Shown: positions 1-6,675, counted from the first letter of the stretch. The stretch: 11,807 nt of DNA from Kangiella sp. (GCA_026195755.1 JAPHRL010000309.1:1-11807); one strand, 5' to 3'. Program-made: numbers and translations. The notes: a model not told the origin generated them from the sequence alone.

Positions 1-1231
1 ATCCTATGAGATGGGAAAATCTATACAGGAAGGAATGGGGGAAGTACAGGAAATGATTGATATTTGTGATTTTGCAGTTGGTCAGTCACGCCAGCTTTAC
101 GGATTTACAATGCAGTCTGAAAGAACATCTCACCGTATGTATGACCAATACCATCCTTTAGGTATTGTTGTAACAATTTCAGCGTTCAATTTTCCTGTTG
201 CTGTTTGGTCATGGAATGCGTTCATCGCAGCTATCTGCGGTAACACTGTCGTTTGGAAACCATCGCCAAAGACTCCTCTAACAGGTATTGCTGTACAAAA
301 CATCTGCAACAAAGTTTTAGAAGAAGCTGGTCTTAAAGGCATCTTCTGTTTGTTCATCGATACTGAAGAGAATAAATTATCACAGCGTTTCATTGAAGAC
401 GCTCGCGTTAAGAAAATGTCTTTCACAGGTTCAAGCGAAGTTGGTCGTATGGTTGGCGTTAAAGTTGCTGAGCGTATGGGTAAAAGCTTGCTTGAGCTTT
501 CAGGTAACAACGCACTTATCCTTGATAAAACAGCGGATATGGACATTGCCGTTCCTGCAATCGTATTCGGTGCAGTGGGTACAGCCGGTCAACGTTGTAC
601 TTCAACGCGCCGTCTAATCGTACACAAAGATGTGGCCGATCAAGTAATCCCAGCAATCGTTAATGCTTACAAGCAAGTTAAAATTGGCAACCCATTAGAT
701 ACCAATACATTGATGGGCCCGCTAGTTGACGCTAACGCTGTTAAGAATTTCGAGAACGCAGTCGCTAAAGCCAAAGAAGCTGGCGGCGAAGTTCTAGCTG
801 GTGGTAAAGCGATTGATGGCCCTGGCTTCTTCATCGAGCCAACGGTTATTCGCGCAGAAAACCACTGGGATGTTGTACAAACCGAAACTTTCGCTTCTAT
901 TCTTTACGTCATGACTTACGAAACGACTGAAGAAGCGATTGCGATGCAAAATCACTCTAAAGCTGGTCTTTCATCAGCTATCTTCACCCGTGATATGAAA
1001 GTTGCTGAAAAGTTCCTTTCTGCTCTAGGTTCTGACTGCGGTATCGCAAACGTCAATATCGGTACTTCGGGTGCTGAAATTGGTGGTGCCTTCGGTGGTG
1101 AAAAAGAAACTGGCGGTGGTCGTGAAGCAGGCTCTGATGCATGGAAAGCGTACATGCGTCGCCAAACTAACACCATTTTCTGGGGTGACCAACCTACTTT
1201 GGCTCAGGGCATCAAGTTCGACCTGGGTTAA
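1..1231 (+). CDS. amaB: ALDH7-family aldehyde dehydrogenase, probable L-aminoadipate-semialdehyde dehydrogenase (5' truncated)
   Basis: This NAD-dependent aldehyde dehydrogenase is cut by the left edge. The frame is already open at base 2 (Ser-Tyr-Glu before the first visible Met at 11), so that Met is not the start; about 100 residues are missing relative to the roughly 500 usual for the family. Counting from that Met: AFNFPVAVW (58-66, transition-state Asn60), the KPSPKTPL cofactor loop (83-90), FTGSSEVGR (138-146, Rossmann turn), general base Glu162 in ELSGNN, and nucleophile Cys196 in GQRCTSTRR. The ELSGNN form, rather than the more common ELGGK, is typical of ALDH7 (antiquitin). Known ALDH7 enzymes oxidise alpha-aminoadipate semialdehyde in lysine degradation. 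Substrate is inferred from family only. A leucine dehydrogenase follows on the same strand, which fits a catabolic locus. The symbol follows Pseudomonas usage and is tentative. Confidence 0.85.
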   Translation, partial: SYEMGKSIQEGMGEVQEMIDICDFAVGQSRQLYGFTMQSERTSHRMYDQYHPLGIVVTISAFNFPVAVWSWNAFIAAICGNTVVWKPSPKTPLTGIAVQNICNKVLEEAGLKGIFCLFIDTEENKLSQRFIEDARVKKMSFTGSSEVGRMVGVKVAERMGKSLLELSGNNALILDKTADMDIAVPAIVFGAVGTAGQRCTSTRRLIVHKDVADQVIPAIVNAYKQVKIGNPLDTNTLMGPLVDANAVKNFENAVAKAKEAGGEVLAGGKAIDGPGFFIEPTVIRAENHWDVVQTETFASILYVMTYETTEEAIAMQNHSKAGLSSAIFTRDMKVAEKFLSALGSDCGIANVNIGTSGAEIGGAFGGEKETGGGREAGSDAWKAYMRRQTNTIFWGDQPTLAQGIKFDLG

Positions 1232-1246
1232 TCATTGTATTTAATT

Positions 1247-1267
1247 GAAGCCGCATTTTGCGGCTTC
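1247..1267 (+). terminator. Hairpin between the aldehyde dehydrogenase and leucine dehydrogenase genes
   Basis: A perfect 9-bp inverted repeat, GAAGCCGCA at 1247-1255 and TGCGGCTTC at 1259-1267, has a 3-base TTT loop and starts 15 bases after the aldehyde dehydrogenase stop codon. What follows (CCTTGTTTATATCC) is only partly T-rich, so termination may be incomplete, with read-through into the downstream gene. It ends about 20 bases before that gene's Shine-Dalgarno sequence. Confidence 0.6.
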
Positions 1268-1299
1268 CCTTGTTTATATCCTTATTAAAGGAGTTCTTT

Positions 1300-2337
1300 A
1301 TGGCAGTTTTTAATCTACGTGCATACGACGATCACGAACAAATCGTTTTTTGTCGTGATGTTGACTCTGGCTTGAAGGCCATTATCTGTGTTCACAACAC
1401 CAACTTGGGTCCAGCGGTTGGCGGTTGTCGTATGTGGGATTATAACTCTGACGAAGGCGCACTGATTGATGCTCTACGCCTTTCGCGCGGCATGACTTAC
1501 AAAAATGCTATGGCTGGCCTGAAAATGGGTGGCGGTAAATCAGTCATTATCGGTAACTCTAAGACCATGAAATCTGAAGAGCTATTCCGTGCATTCGGTC
1601 GCTTTGTTGAAAAGTTAAGCGGTAAGTACATTACTGCGGAAGATGTGGGTATCAATCCAAATGATATGGCCATCGTCAATAAAGAAACCAATTACGTTTT
1701 AGGCTTGGAAGGCAAATCTGGTGATCCTTCTCCGGTAACTGCCTACGGCGTATATAAAGGTATTAAAGCAGCAGCCAAACATAAATTTGGTAGTGATGAT
1801 TTAAATGGTCGTAAAATTTCCGTTCAAGGTTTAGGCCATGTGGGTTATTACCTGTGCAAACATTTGCATGAAGAAGGTGCTAAGTTATTTGTAACCGATA
1901 TCAGCAAAGAAAGCATTGAACGCGTAGTAAGCGAATTTAATGCAACTGCGGTAGGTATTGATGATATCTATGGTTTAGATGTTGATATTTATGCGCCCTG
2001 CGCTTTAGGTGCAGTCATTAATGACAACACTCTTCCACAGATTAAAGCATCGGTCATTGCCGGTGCCGCTAACAACCAGCTAGCCGAAGATCGCCATGGC
2101 GATATTCTTCTTAGCAAAGGTATCTTGTATGCACCTGATTATGTCATCAATGCTGGTGGTATCATTAACGTATCATTCGAAGAAAATTATAATCGTGATG
2201 CTGCGTTGACCAAAGTGGATGAGATTTATGGCACTCTAACTGAAGTGTTCGAAGCCTCGAAACTTAGCGGACGCCCTACTAACGTGATTGCTGATGAATT
2301 AGCGCGTCAACGTGTAGCGGATGCAAAAAAGAAATAA
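1300..2337 (+). CDS. ldh: Leucine dehydrogenase (branched-chain amino acid dehydrogenase)
   Basis: This enzyme reversibly deaminates leucine, valine or isoleucine to the 2-oxo acid with NAD+, releasing ammonia; it acts in the cytoplasm. The ATG at 1300 is chosen because AAAGGAG (1287-1293) lies 6 bases upstream; the frame is open back to 1258 but would run through the preceding hairpin. The product has 345 residues, normal for the Glu/Leu/Phe/Val dehydrogenase family. From this start, TYK puts Lys68 and the glycine-rich GLKMGGGKSVI puts Lys80 at the positions used by Bacillus leucine dehydrogenase for substrate binding and catalysis, and Asp115 (AEDVG) is present. The Rossmann fingerprint GLGHVG is at 177-182, with Asp200 at the end of the next strand, as expected for NAD rather than NADP. 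The matching numbering argues for leucine rather than glutamate dehydrogenase. Exact substrate preference cannot be read from sequence. Confidence 0.9.
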   Translation: MAVFNLRAYDDHEQIVFCRDVDSGLKAIICVHNTNLGPAVGGCRMWDYNSDEGALIDALRLSRGMTYKNAMAGLKMGGGKSVIIGNSKTMKSEELFRAFGRFVEKLSGKYITAEDVGINPNDMAIVNKETNYVLGLEGKSGDPSPVTAYGVYKGIKAAAKHKFGSDDLNGRKISVQGLGHVGYYLCKHLHEEGAKLFVTDISKESIERVVSEFNATAVGIDDIYGLDVDIYAPCALGAVINDNTLPQIKASVIAGAANNQLAEDRHGDILLSKGILYAPDYVINAGGIINVSFEENYNRDAALTKVDEIYGTLTEVFEASKLSGRPTNVIADELARQRVADAKKK

Positions 2338-2363
2338 TTCAGACACTTTAAGAAAGTTTGAAT

Positions 2364-2394
2364 AAAAAAACGGGCTCAATAGCCCGTTTTTTTT
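2364..2394. terminator. Bidirectional rho-independent terminator
   Basis: ACGGGCT (2370-2376) pairs with AGCCCGT (2381-2387) around a CAAT loop. Seven A residues end at the left arm (2364-2370) and eight T residues start at the right arm's last base (2387-2394). The symmetry lets it end transcription both from leucine dehydrogenase on the plus strand and from the convergent unknown gene ending at 2419 on the minus strand. Confidence 0.92.
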
Positions 2395-2418
2395 ATTCTG
2401 CCAATACAGCAAATAAAC

Positions 2419-3645
2419 CTAATCTATCGCGTATTGGAAATAAATCCGGTAAGCGGTTGACCATATCGGGTAATCCACTTTCACCAAATAAGCCGCATAC
2501 TCTTTACGATCACAGCCAGTCACGGTAAACAGCGTATCTACCAGCTCGTTGGCCATCGGATACTTTAGCTTCTCCGAAAAATTAGCATCATGACTCGACA
2601 ATACCAAGTCAGCTTCATCATGAAAACGGTCATACCAAAGCGCATCAGGACTGGTGATCATTGTTGCCAACTGAGTATTCATCGAATAAATACCCGCGTT
2701 AGCGACACTTCGCATGGCATAACTTCGTTCAAGAAAACACACCATATATAAACTCTTAATAGGTGTTCTTACCTGGACACTGACACAGCTGGCTTTTTTG
2801 CCACCATAAAATGGCCCCAACTGTTCTTCGGGGTAATTTTTCATGGCAGCGATATTAAAACCAGTATCTTGATCAGGCGTTGCTGGAATAATGACTGAGT
2901 TTTCGCCGCGGGTGAATTCGTTGATGCTTTTAACGACACTCGGACTGGTAAGCTCTTCGATCAATGACACATAGGCAAGTTTGTCTGCAATCTCGTCATC
3001 TTGTGAAATTAATTCTGGCTTTTCTAATTCAAGAGTTTGCTCTGAAGGACCAATCGGAATGACCAATGGACGAGCTGTTTCAGTTTTCTCACAGTTATCG
3101 AAGAAAGTCAGGGTATATTGCTGAAGAAATTTATGATCTTGTTCATTTTCTTTAAGGATACAAGCAAAAAACAAATTTTCCATTTGTTCGCCTGTAACCA
3201 TACGCGAAGCTTCAAAAAGTGCTTTTCGCTGCTCTGTTTTATTGCCCTGATTCTGTGTACTCTTATCTGAGGCTTTAATCAGCGCCTTCAGAGCTGAATG
3301 ACTCCGCGAATATTCATATATGAGGTTCTCAAATCGAACCACCATCGCCTTGGCTTCATCAACTCGCTTGCCATTCACTTTATGCTGTTCCGCCAGGTCA
3401 ATAAAGCCGCGTAAACCGGCTGGCCCAGGTAAAGAATGTATGACCTGAAGACCATCGACAGCCTTATTAATGGTTTCCACCATTCTCTGACAAGTTGACT
3501 TATTGGCATTTAACCAATTCGCCATACCAGTAATCGTTTTAGCATGATTCGGAAAGTCATCGACCAGGTTCGATAAGCCATTTTTGATGCGCTCTCCTTC
3601 GCGATCAATAAGTGCTAATTCTGAGCGGGATAAAGTTTTACTCAC
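2419..3645 (-). CDS. Unrecognised protein with probable N-terminal helix-turn-helix
   Basis: I do not recognise this 408-residue protein. Start is GTG at 3645-3643, supported by AGAAGG (complement of 3653-3658) seven bases upstream. Residues about 36-60 (ITGMANWL, a short turn, then KSTCQRMVETIN) look like a helix-turn-helix in which the second helix reads DNA. It is followed by SLPGPAGLRGFID (71-83), an arrangement resembling winged-helix regulators. Residues 84-140 are charged and helical. The C-terminal part (about 210-408) is a mixed alpha/beta globular region with no motif I can name, possibly a sensor domain. There is no signal peptide or membrane segment, so it is probably cytoplasmic. 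It is monocistronic: its own promoter and direct repeats lie upstream and a shared terminator lies downstream. A role as an autoregulated transcription factor is inference from the HTH-like segment and the promoter repeats. Confidence 0.72.
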   Translation of the reverse strand: MSKTLSRSELALIDREGERIKNGLSNLVDDFPNHAKTITGMANWLNANKSTCQRMVETINKAVDGLQVIHSLPGPAGLRGFIDLAEQHKVNGKRVDEAKAMVVRFENLIYEYSRSHSALKALIKASDKSTQNQGNKTEQRKALFEASRMVTGEQMENLFFACILKENEQDHKFLQQYTLTFFDNCEKTETARPLVIPIGPSEQTLELEKPELISQDDEIADKLAYVSLIEELTSPSVVKSINEFTRGENSVIIPATPDQDTGFNIAAMKNYPEEQLGPFYGGKKASCVSVQVRTPIKSLYMVCFLERSYAMRSVANAGIYSMNTQLATMITSPDALWYDRFHDEADLVLSSHDANFSEKLKYPMANELVDTLFTVTGCDRKEYAAYLVKVDYPIWSTAYRIYFQYAID

Positions 3646-3664
3646 AGTACTGCCTTCTTGTTTG

Positions 3665-3692
3665 GATACATTGCCATATAAACCGATACATT
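3665..3692. repeat. GATACATT direct repeat pair at the promoter of the HTH gene
   Basis: GATACATT occurs at 3665-3672 and again at 3685-3692, exactly 20 bp apart, so both copies face the same side of the helix. The upstream copy (minus-strand sense) overlaps the -10 element; the other lies in the leader. This is what a repressor-binding site could look like, but no protein is shown to bind it. Confidence 0.5.
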
Positions 3693-3718
3693 ATGACACA
3701 ACCTATTGTTTATCTCAT
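3690..3718 (-). promoter_or_regulatory. Probable sigma-70 promoter of the unknown HTH protein
   Basis: Read on the minus strand, ATGAGA (complement of 3713-3718, four of six matches to TTGACA) is followed after 17 bases by CATAAT (complement of 3690-3695, five of six matches to TATAAT). Transcription would begin near 3683, giving a leader of about 40 bases to the GTG at 3645. A GATACATT repeat overlaps the -10 element. Confidence 0.5.
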
Positions 3719-3819
3719 ATACTTTAAGATAGAGATCAAAATAGGACACAATAAACTTGCGTAAAGCAAAGAATTGCGCCCTTTCTCTATTAGTTATCCT
3801 TAAAAATTAAGCCCCTATG

Positions 3820-3870
3820 AATAACTTCCTGTTATTGCTAAATGAACCATATCTCCTTGTTTAGCAAGGA
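3820..3870. repeat. Two small inverted repeats in the non-coding gap
   Basis: AATAAC-TTCCT-GTTATT (3820-3836) and TCCTTG-TTTAG-CAAGGA (3854-3870) are each perfect 6-bp arms around a 5-base spacer, with centres 34 bp apart. Neither has a T-tract, so they are not obvious terminators. The gap between the transporter stop (3969) and the HTH gene start (3645) otherwise holds only the promoter and GATACA repeats. I see no credible gene in it: the longest start-to-stop stretches checked are 11 and 15 codons. Confidence 0.4.
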
Positions 3871-3905
3871 ACAGTGCCATTTAGACTTGTGAAGAATATC
3901 AATAA

Positions 3906-3933
3906 AATACAAAAAGATACAGTATCGGATACA
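3906..3933. repeat. Second cluster of GATACA-like repeats
   Basis: AATACA at 3906, GATACA at 3916 and GATACA at 3928 follow one another at 10 and 12 bp, about one helical turn each. The middle copy also forms a palindrome, GATAC-A-GTATC (3916-3926). They share the core of the GATACATT pair about 230 bp away near the HTH gene promoter and lie just beyond the 3' end of the transporter gene. They may be a second binding site for the same factor, but this is inference. Confidence 0.4.
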
Positions 3934-3968
3934 AATTTGCTACATCATGGGATAGGCTGAGAAATTGG

Positions 3969-4841
3969 TTATTGAAATGACTTATTATGACGCCTGGAGC
4001 GGAACCAAATCCCTAATACATTAGCTAATAAAATCAAGCTAGCACCCAACAATTGAGCAGAAGATAAGACCTCATCAAGAAAAACAAAGCTGAAAAATAG
4101 AGCGATTGGGACATAAAGATAGTAGACCACCGAAGTCACCACATGATTCAACTCTGTACTCACCTTTATCCAAAGACTATGAGCAACCAAGGTACACACC
4201 ACACCCAGCACAACCAACCCTATCCAGCTTTCTTTGGGAATCGACCATTCCGCTTGCGGTAGACCCAAACTAAAGATAACCATTGCCACAAAAAATTGAC
4301 CAAAGGTACGACGCTCACCGTTAATATGACGATACTTCTGATGCATCAGGGGCAACAAGGCGTATAAGAAACCGGATATTACCGCAAGGATAAGACCAAT
4401 GGTCATGCCGTCATTGAGGTTAAACTCCGGCACCACCATATAAACACCAGCGAAAGCCAACAGTACGCAAAAAAGCTCAAGCCAATGTGGTGGTTGCTTA
4501 TGCACAAACCAGCCAAGCAAAAGCAAATGCGCGCCAAAGGTAGAAACCCCAATAGCTGCAATTGAAGCGGTTGAAAGTTGAATGCTGTAGAAGTAAGTGA
4601 GCCAGTGAGTGGCGAACACTAAACCCAGTAGAAAAATGAATATCCAGTTTTCACGACGTGCAATGAGGGGCCTTCTAGTCATGCCTGCCAGCAATATTAA
4701 TCCAACCACACTGACCGCTAATCGAAAGGCACCGATCAACCAGGGATCGACCTCAATATACTTGATAATAACTGGCACCATTGCCATCAAGAAGACAGCT
4801 AAAACAGCCAGTAAAACTAAACGCCAATAACCTGTATTCAT
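3969..4841 (-). CDS. DMT-superfamily (EamA) inner-membrane transporter
   Basis: This 290-residue inner-membrane protein is made almost entirely of hydrophobic segments. About ten can be counted, in two EamA-like halves (about 8-135 and 145-282), the usual length and fold of drug/metabolite transporters such as RhaT/YdcZ relatives. It begins directly with a hydrophobic helix after WRLVLL, and ends in a basic tail (FRSRRHNKSF) that should stay in the cytoplasm. ATG at 4841 is the only start that keeps helix 1 intact, although the Shine-Dalgarno is poor (AAAGA abuts the ATG). Family members export amino acids, metabolites or drugs; the substrate cannot be deduced. It is divergent from the polyamine genes, sharing a 211-base intergenic region with speD, which invites but does not prove a link to polyamines or their precursors. 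Confidence 0.88.
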   Translation of the reverse strand: MNTGYWRLVLLAVLAVFLMAMVPVIIKYIEVDPWLIGAFRLAVSVVGLILLAGMTRRPLIARRENWIFIFLLGLVFATHWLTYFYSIQLSTASIAAIGVSTFGAHLLLLGWFVHKQPPHWLELFCVLLAFAGVYMVVPEFNLNDGMTIGLILAVISGFLYALLPLMHQKYRHINGERRTFGQFFVAMVIFSLGLPQAEWSIPKESWIGLVVLGVVCTLVAHSLWIKVSTELNHVVTSVVYYLYVPIALFFSFVFLDEVLSSAQLLGASLILLANVLGIWFRSRRHNKSFQ

Positions 4842-4897
4842 TCTTTAAAAATCAATTAGTTAAAAATACTTATTAATAAATCAGTTTAGAATTTATC

Positions 4898-4925
4898 ACT
4901 ATACGAAGGCCGCATTCTTTCACAA
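4898..4925 (-). promoter_or_regulatory. Probable sigma-70 promoter of the DMT transporter
   Basis: On the minus strand, TTGTGA (complement of 4920-4925) and TATAGT (complement of 4898-4903, five of six matches to consensus) are separated by 16 bases. Transcription would start near 4890, leaving an AT-rich leader of about 48 bases before the ATG at 4841. Confidence 0.6.
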
Positions 4926-4971
4926 CCAATTTCTAACGGGTAGTTTTTTCCTTATTTCCACCCGAATTTTC

Positions 4972-4999
4972 TTGCATTTTTCGCTAAACAAAGTATAAA
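4972..4999 (+). promoter_or_regulatory. Probable sigma-70 promoter of speD-speE
   Basis: TTGCAT (4972-4977) and TATAAA (4994-4999) are separated by 16 bases. The start point would be near 5006. A small inverted repeat, AGCACA (4999-5004) and TGTGCT (5013-5018), straddles that point and could be an operator or a weak leader hairpin. Confidence 0.6.
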
Positions 5000-5052
5000 G
5001 CACATTCCATTTTGTGCTGATTGGCTATTTTTTGCTCATGGTCACTGATTAA

Positions 5053-5640
5053 GTGAGTCGTGAGTTTGTCAGCACGCCTGGTAGGTCTGGGAAGTTTCTA
5101 TCGTTACGCCCCCAGAAATTTGTAAATAAGCTTGTTTATGGCTTCCCTGTACAGGAGATTAAAGAAGTGTATAAAGACTTCGACTATAACCAAGAGATTG
5201 ATCCTACTGGCGCAACAGAAACTCAGTGGCCTTCTTTTAAGAACGTCAACGAGAACGATGAGCGAAACGATCATTTCATACACAGAAACGGCAAAATCTT
5301 TGCGGGTACTCATTTGATCATTGATCTTTGGGGCGCGTCAAAGCTTGATAACCTACAACTGATGGAGCAAGCTTTCCGTGAGTCTGTAGTTGAGTGTGGC
5401 GCAACTTTGTTGCACATCCACATGCACCACTTTACACCTAACGGTGGTATTTCGGGTGTTGCCGTATTAGCAGAATCCCATATCAGTGTGCACACCTGGC
5501 CAGAGCGCGACTATGCTGCGTTTGATGTCTTTATGTGTGGCGATGCTGAACCTCATAAAGCGGTAGAAATTCTACGCAAAGCATTCCACCCTTCAAAAAT
5601 TGAAGTAAGTGAAATTTTGCGTGGACAAGTTGAGAAATAA
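5053..5640 (+). CDS. speD: S-adenosylmethionine decarboxylase proenzyme (short prokaryotic class) with long N-terminal extension
   Basis: It decarboxylates S-adenosylmethionine to supply the aminopropyl donor for spermidine synthase. The pyruvoyl cofactor is made by self-cleavage between Glu141 and Ser142 in ESHISVHTWPE. His147 and Cys162 (FMCGD) stand at the same spacing from Ser142 as His68 and Cys83 do from Ser63 in the Thermotoga maritima enzyme, so the catalytic set is complete. The conserved domain begins only at about residue 84 (GTHLIIDLWGA). The preceding 80 or so residues are basic then acidic and absent from the roughly 125-residue Bacillus and Thermotoga forms. The start is uncertain. 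GTG at 5053 is the first possible codon, because TAA (5050-5052) precedes it in frame, but it has no clear Shine-Dalgarno. GTG at 5167 (Val39) has AGGAG nine bases upstream and would give 157 residues. speE begins 21 bases downstream. Confidence 0.93.
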   Translation: MSREFVSTPGRSGKFLSLRPQKFVNKLVYGFPVQEIKEVYKDFDYNQEIDPTGATETQWPSFKNVNENDERNDHFIHRNGKIFAGTHLIIDLWGASKLDNLQLMEQAFRESVVECGATLLHIHMHHFTPNGGISGVAVLAESHISVHTWPERDYAAFDVFMCGDAEPHKAVEILRKAFHPSKIEVSEILRGQVEK

Positions 5641-5661
5641 AGCCTAAGGCAATTAATCGAC

Positions 5662-6525
5662 ATGGCAAAAAGATTTATCGAAACCCTGTACAGCACTTAC
5701 GGACAAAGCTTCATTGTTGATGAAGTTTTGTTTGAGAGTAAAACCGAACATCAACATCTGATCATTTTTAACAATGAACAGTTTGGTCATGTTATGGCGT
5801 TGGACGGGGTCATCCAAACCACTGAAAAAGACGAGTTCATTTACCACGAGATGCTGACACATGTGCCGCTTTTTGCGCATGGTAATGCAAAACGGGTTTT
5901 GATTATTGGTGGTGGCGATGGCGGTATCTTACGCGAAGTATTGCGTCATCCTGAGGTTGAGCATGTCACCATGGTAGAGATTGATGCTGCTGTAGTGGAT
6001 ATGTGCAAACAATACTTCCCTAAGCATTCTGATGGTGCTTTTGATGATCCGCGAGTTAACCTTGTGATTGCCGACGGTGTTGATTTTATCGTGAACAATG
6101 CAAATGCTGAGAACGGTGAAAAGTTTGATGTCATTATTTCTGACTCAACTGATCCGGAGGGTCCTGCCGAAGTGCTCTTTACCTCACGCTTTTATCAGGG
6201 CTGTAAGAACAGTCTTAATGAAGGCGGCATATTAGCAACGCAAAACGGTGTTAGCTTCATGCAGATTGATGAGGTGAAAACCACTTATAATCGCTTTGAA
6301 GGTATTTTTGACGATAGATGGTTCTATGTCACTGCGGTTCCAACTTATATCGGCGGAAATATGACCCTTTCTTGGGGAAGTGATGATAAGACTTTACGTC
6401 AGCACTCAGTTGAAACCATACGAGAGCGATTTAGTAAGGCAAATTTTAGTACCAGGTACTATAACCCTGAATTGCATGTCGCCAGCTTTGCCCTGCCTCA
6501 GTACGTGACTGAGGCGCTCAAGTAA
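5662..6525 (+). CDS. speE: Spermidine synthase (polyamine aminopropyltransferase)
   Basis: It transfers the aminopropyl group of decarboxylated S-adenosylmethionine to putrescine, giving spermidine and methylthioadenosine, in the cytoplasm. At 287 residues it is the standard length. The N-terminal beta domain (1-55) ends in the LDGVIQTTEKDEFIYHEML stretch that lines the active site. The Rossmann part has the glycine-rich GGGDGG (83-88), the acidic VEID (105-108) that holds the nucleoside ribose, IADG (136-139), and the catalytic ISDSTDPEGPA with Asp161 and Asp164. Start ATG at 5662 has only a weak ribosome site (TAAGG, 11-12 bases away), so translation may depend on coupling with speD, whose stop codon is 21 bases upstream. 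A strong terminator begins 18 bases after its stop, making speD-speE one unit. Confidence 0.96.
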   Translation: MAKRFIETLYSTYGQSFIVDEVLFESKTEHQHLIIFNNEQFGHVMALDGVIQTTEKDEFIYHEMLTHVPLFAHGNAKRVLIIGGGDGGILREVLRHPEVEHVTMVEIDAAVVDMCKQYFPKHSDGAFDDPRVNLVIADGVDFIVNNANAENGEKFDVIISDSTDPEGPAEVLFTSRFYQGCKNSLNEGGILATQNGVSFMQIDEVKTTYNRFEGIFDDRWFYVTAVPTYIGGNMTLSWGSDDKTLRQHSVETIRERFSKANFSTRYYNPELHVASFALPQYVTEALK

Positions 6526-6542
6526 AGCGTGCAAGAAAACAC

Positions 6543-6570
6543 AAAGGCGAACTCAGAGTTCGCCTTTTTT
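6543..6570 (+). terminator. Rho-independent terminator after speE
   Basis: AAAGGCGAAC (6543-6552) pairs with GTTCGCCTTT (6558-6567) around a 5-base TCAGA loop, and six T residues run from 6565 to 6570. It ends the speD-speE transcript and separates it from speA. Confidence 0.93.
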
Positions 6571-6635
6571 GTATCCCGCGTTTATAAATGATAGTTTTAT
6601 AAGCGCATTAGGTATATAAAGTTTAATCATTTAGC

Positions 6636-6654
6636 ATCTTCAGAACCTGAAGAT
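6636..6654 (+). promoter_or_regulatory. Perfect leader hairpin just before the speA ribosome-binding site
   Basis: ATCTTCAG (6636-6643) and CTGAAGAT (6647-6654) form a perfect 8-bp stem with a 3-base AAC loop. It ends six bases before GGAG (6661-6664), the likely speA ribosome site, and has no T-tract, so it is not a terminator. A TATAAA-like -10 candidate at 6615-6620 would place the hairpin within the speA leader, but no good -35 accompanies it. It could influence speA translation or mRNA stability, or be a protein-binding palindrome. Confidence 0.5.
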
Positions 6655-6675
6655 CGAATTGGAGATATCAGCACA

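Noticed and set aside
130..546. Antisense open frame of 138 codons within the aldehyde dehydrogenase gene
   Set aside because: It is a shadow of a strongly conserved coding sequence. The translated product has no recognisable features.
1258..1299. N-terminal extension of leucine dehydrogenase from the ATT/TTG-rich stretch beginning at 1258
   Set aside because: It would begin inside the hairpin after the previous gene. The ATG at 1300 has a strong AAAGGAG and gives the exact residue numbering of known leucine dehydrogenases.
3805..3880. Short ORFs in the non-coding gap: an 11-codon one on the minus strand after AAGGAG, and a 15-codon one starting at 3818 on the plus strand
   Set aside because: Both are very short. 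The first has its AAGGAG too close to the ATG, the second has no ribosome site, and neither encodes a recognisable peptide.
4936..4965. CGGGT ... ACCCG inverted repeat between the divergent promoters
   Set aside because: The arms are only five bases with an 18-base spacer, too weak to distinguish from chance without comparative data.
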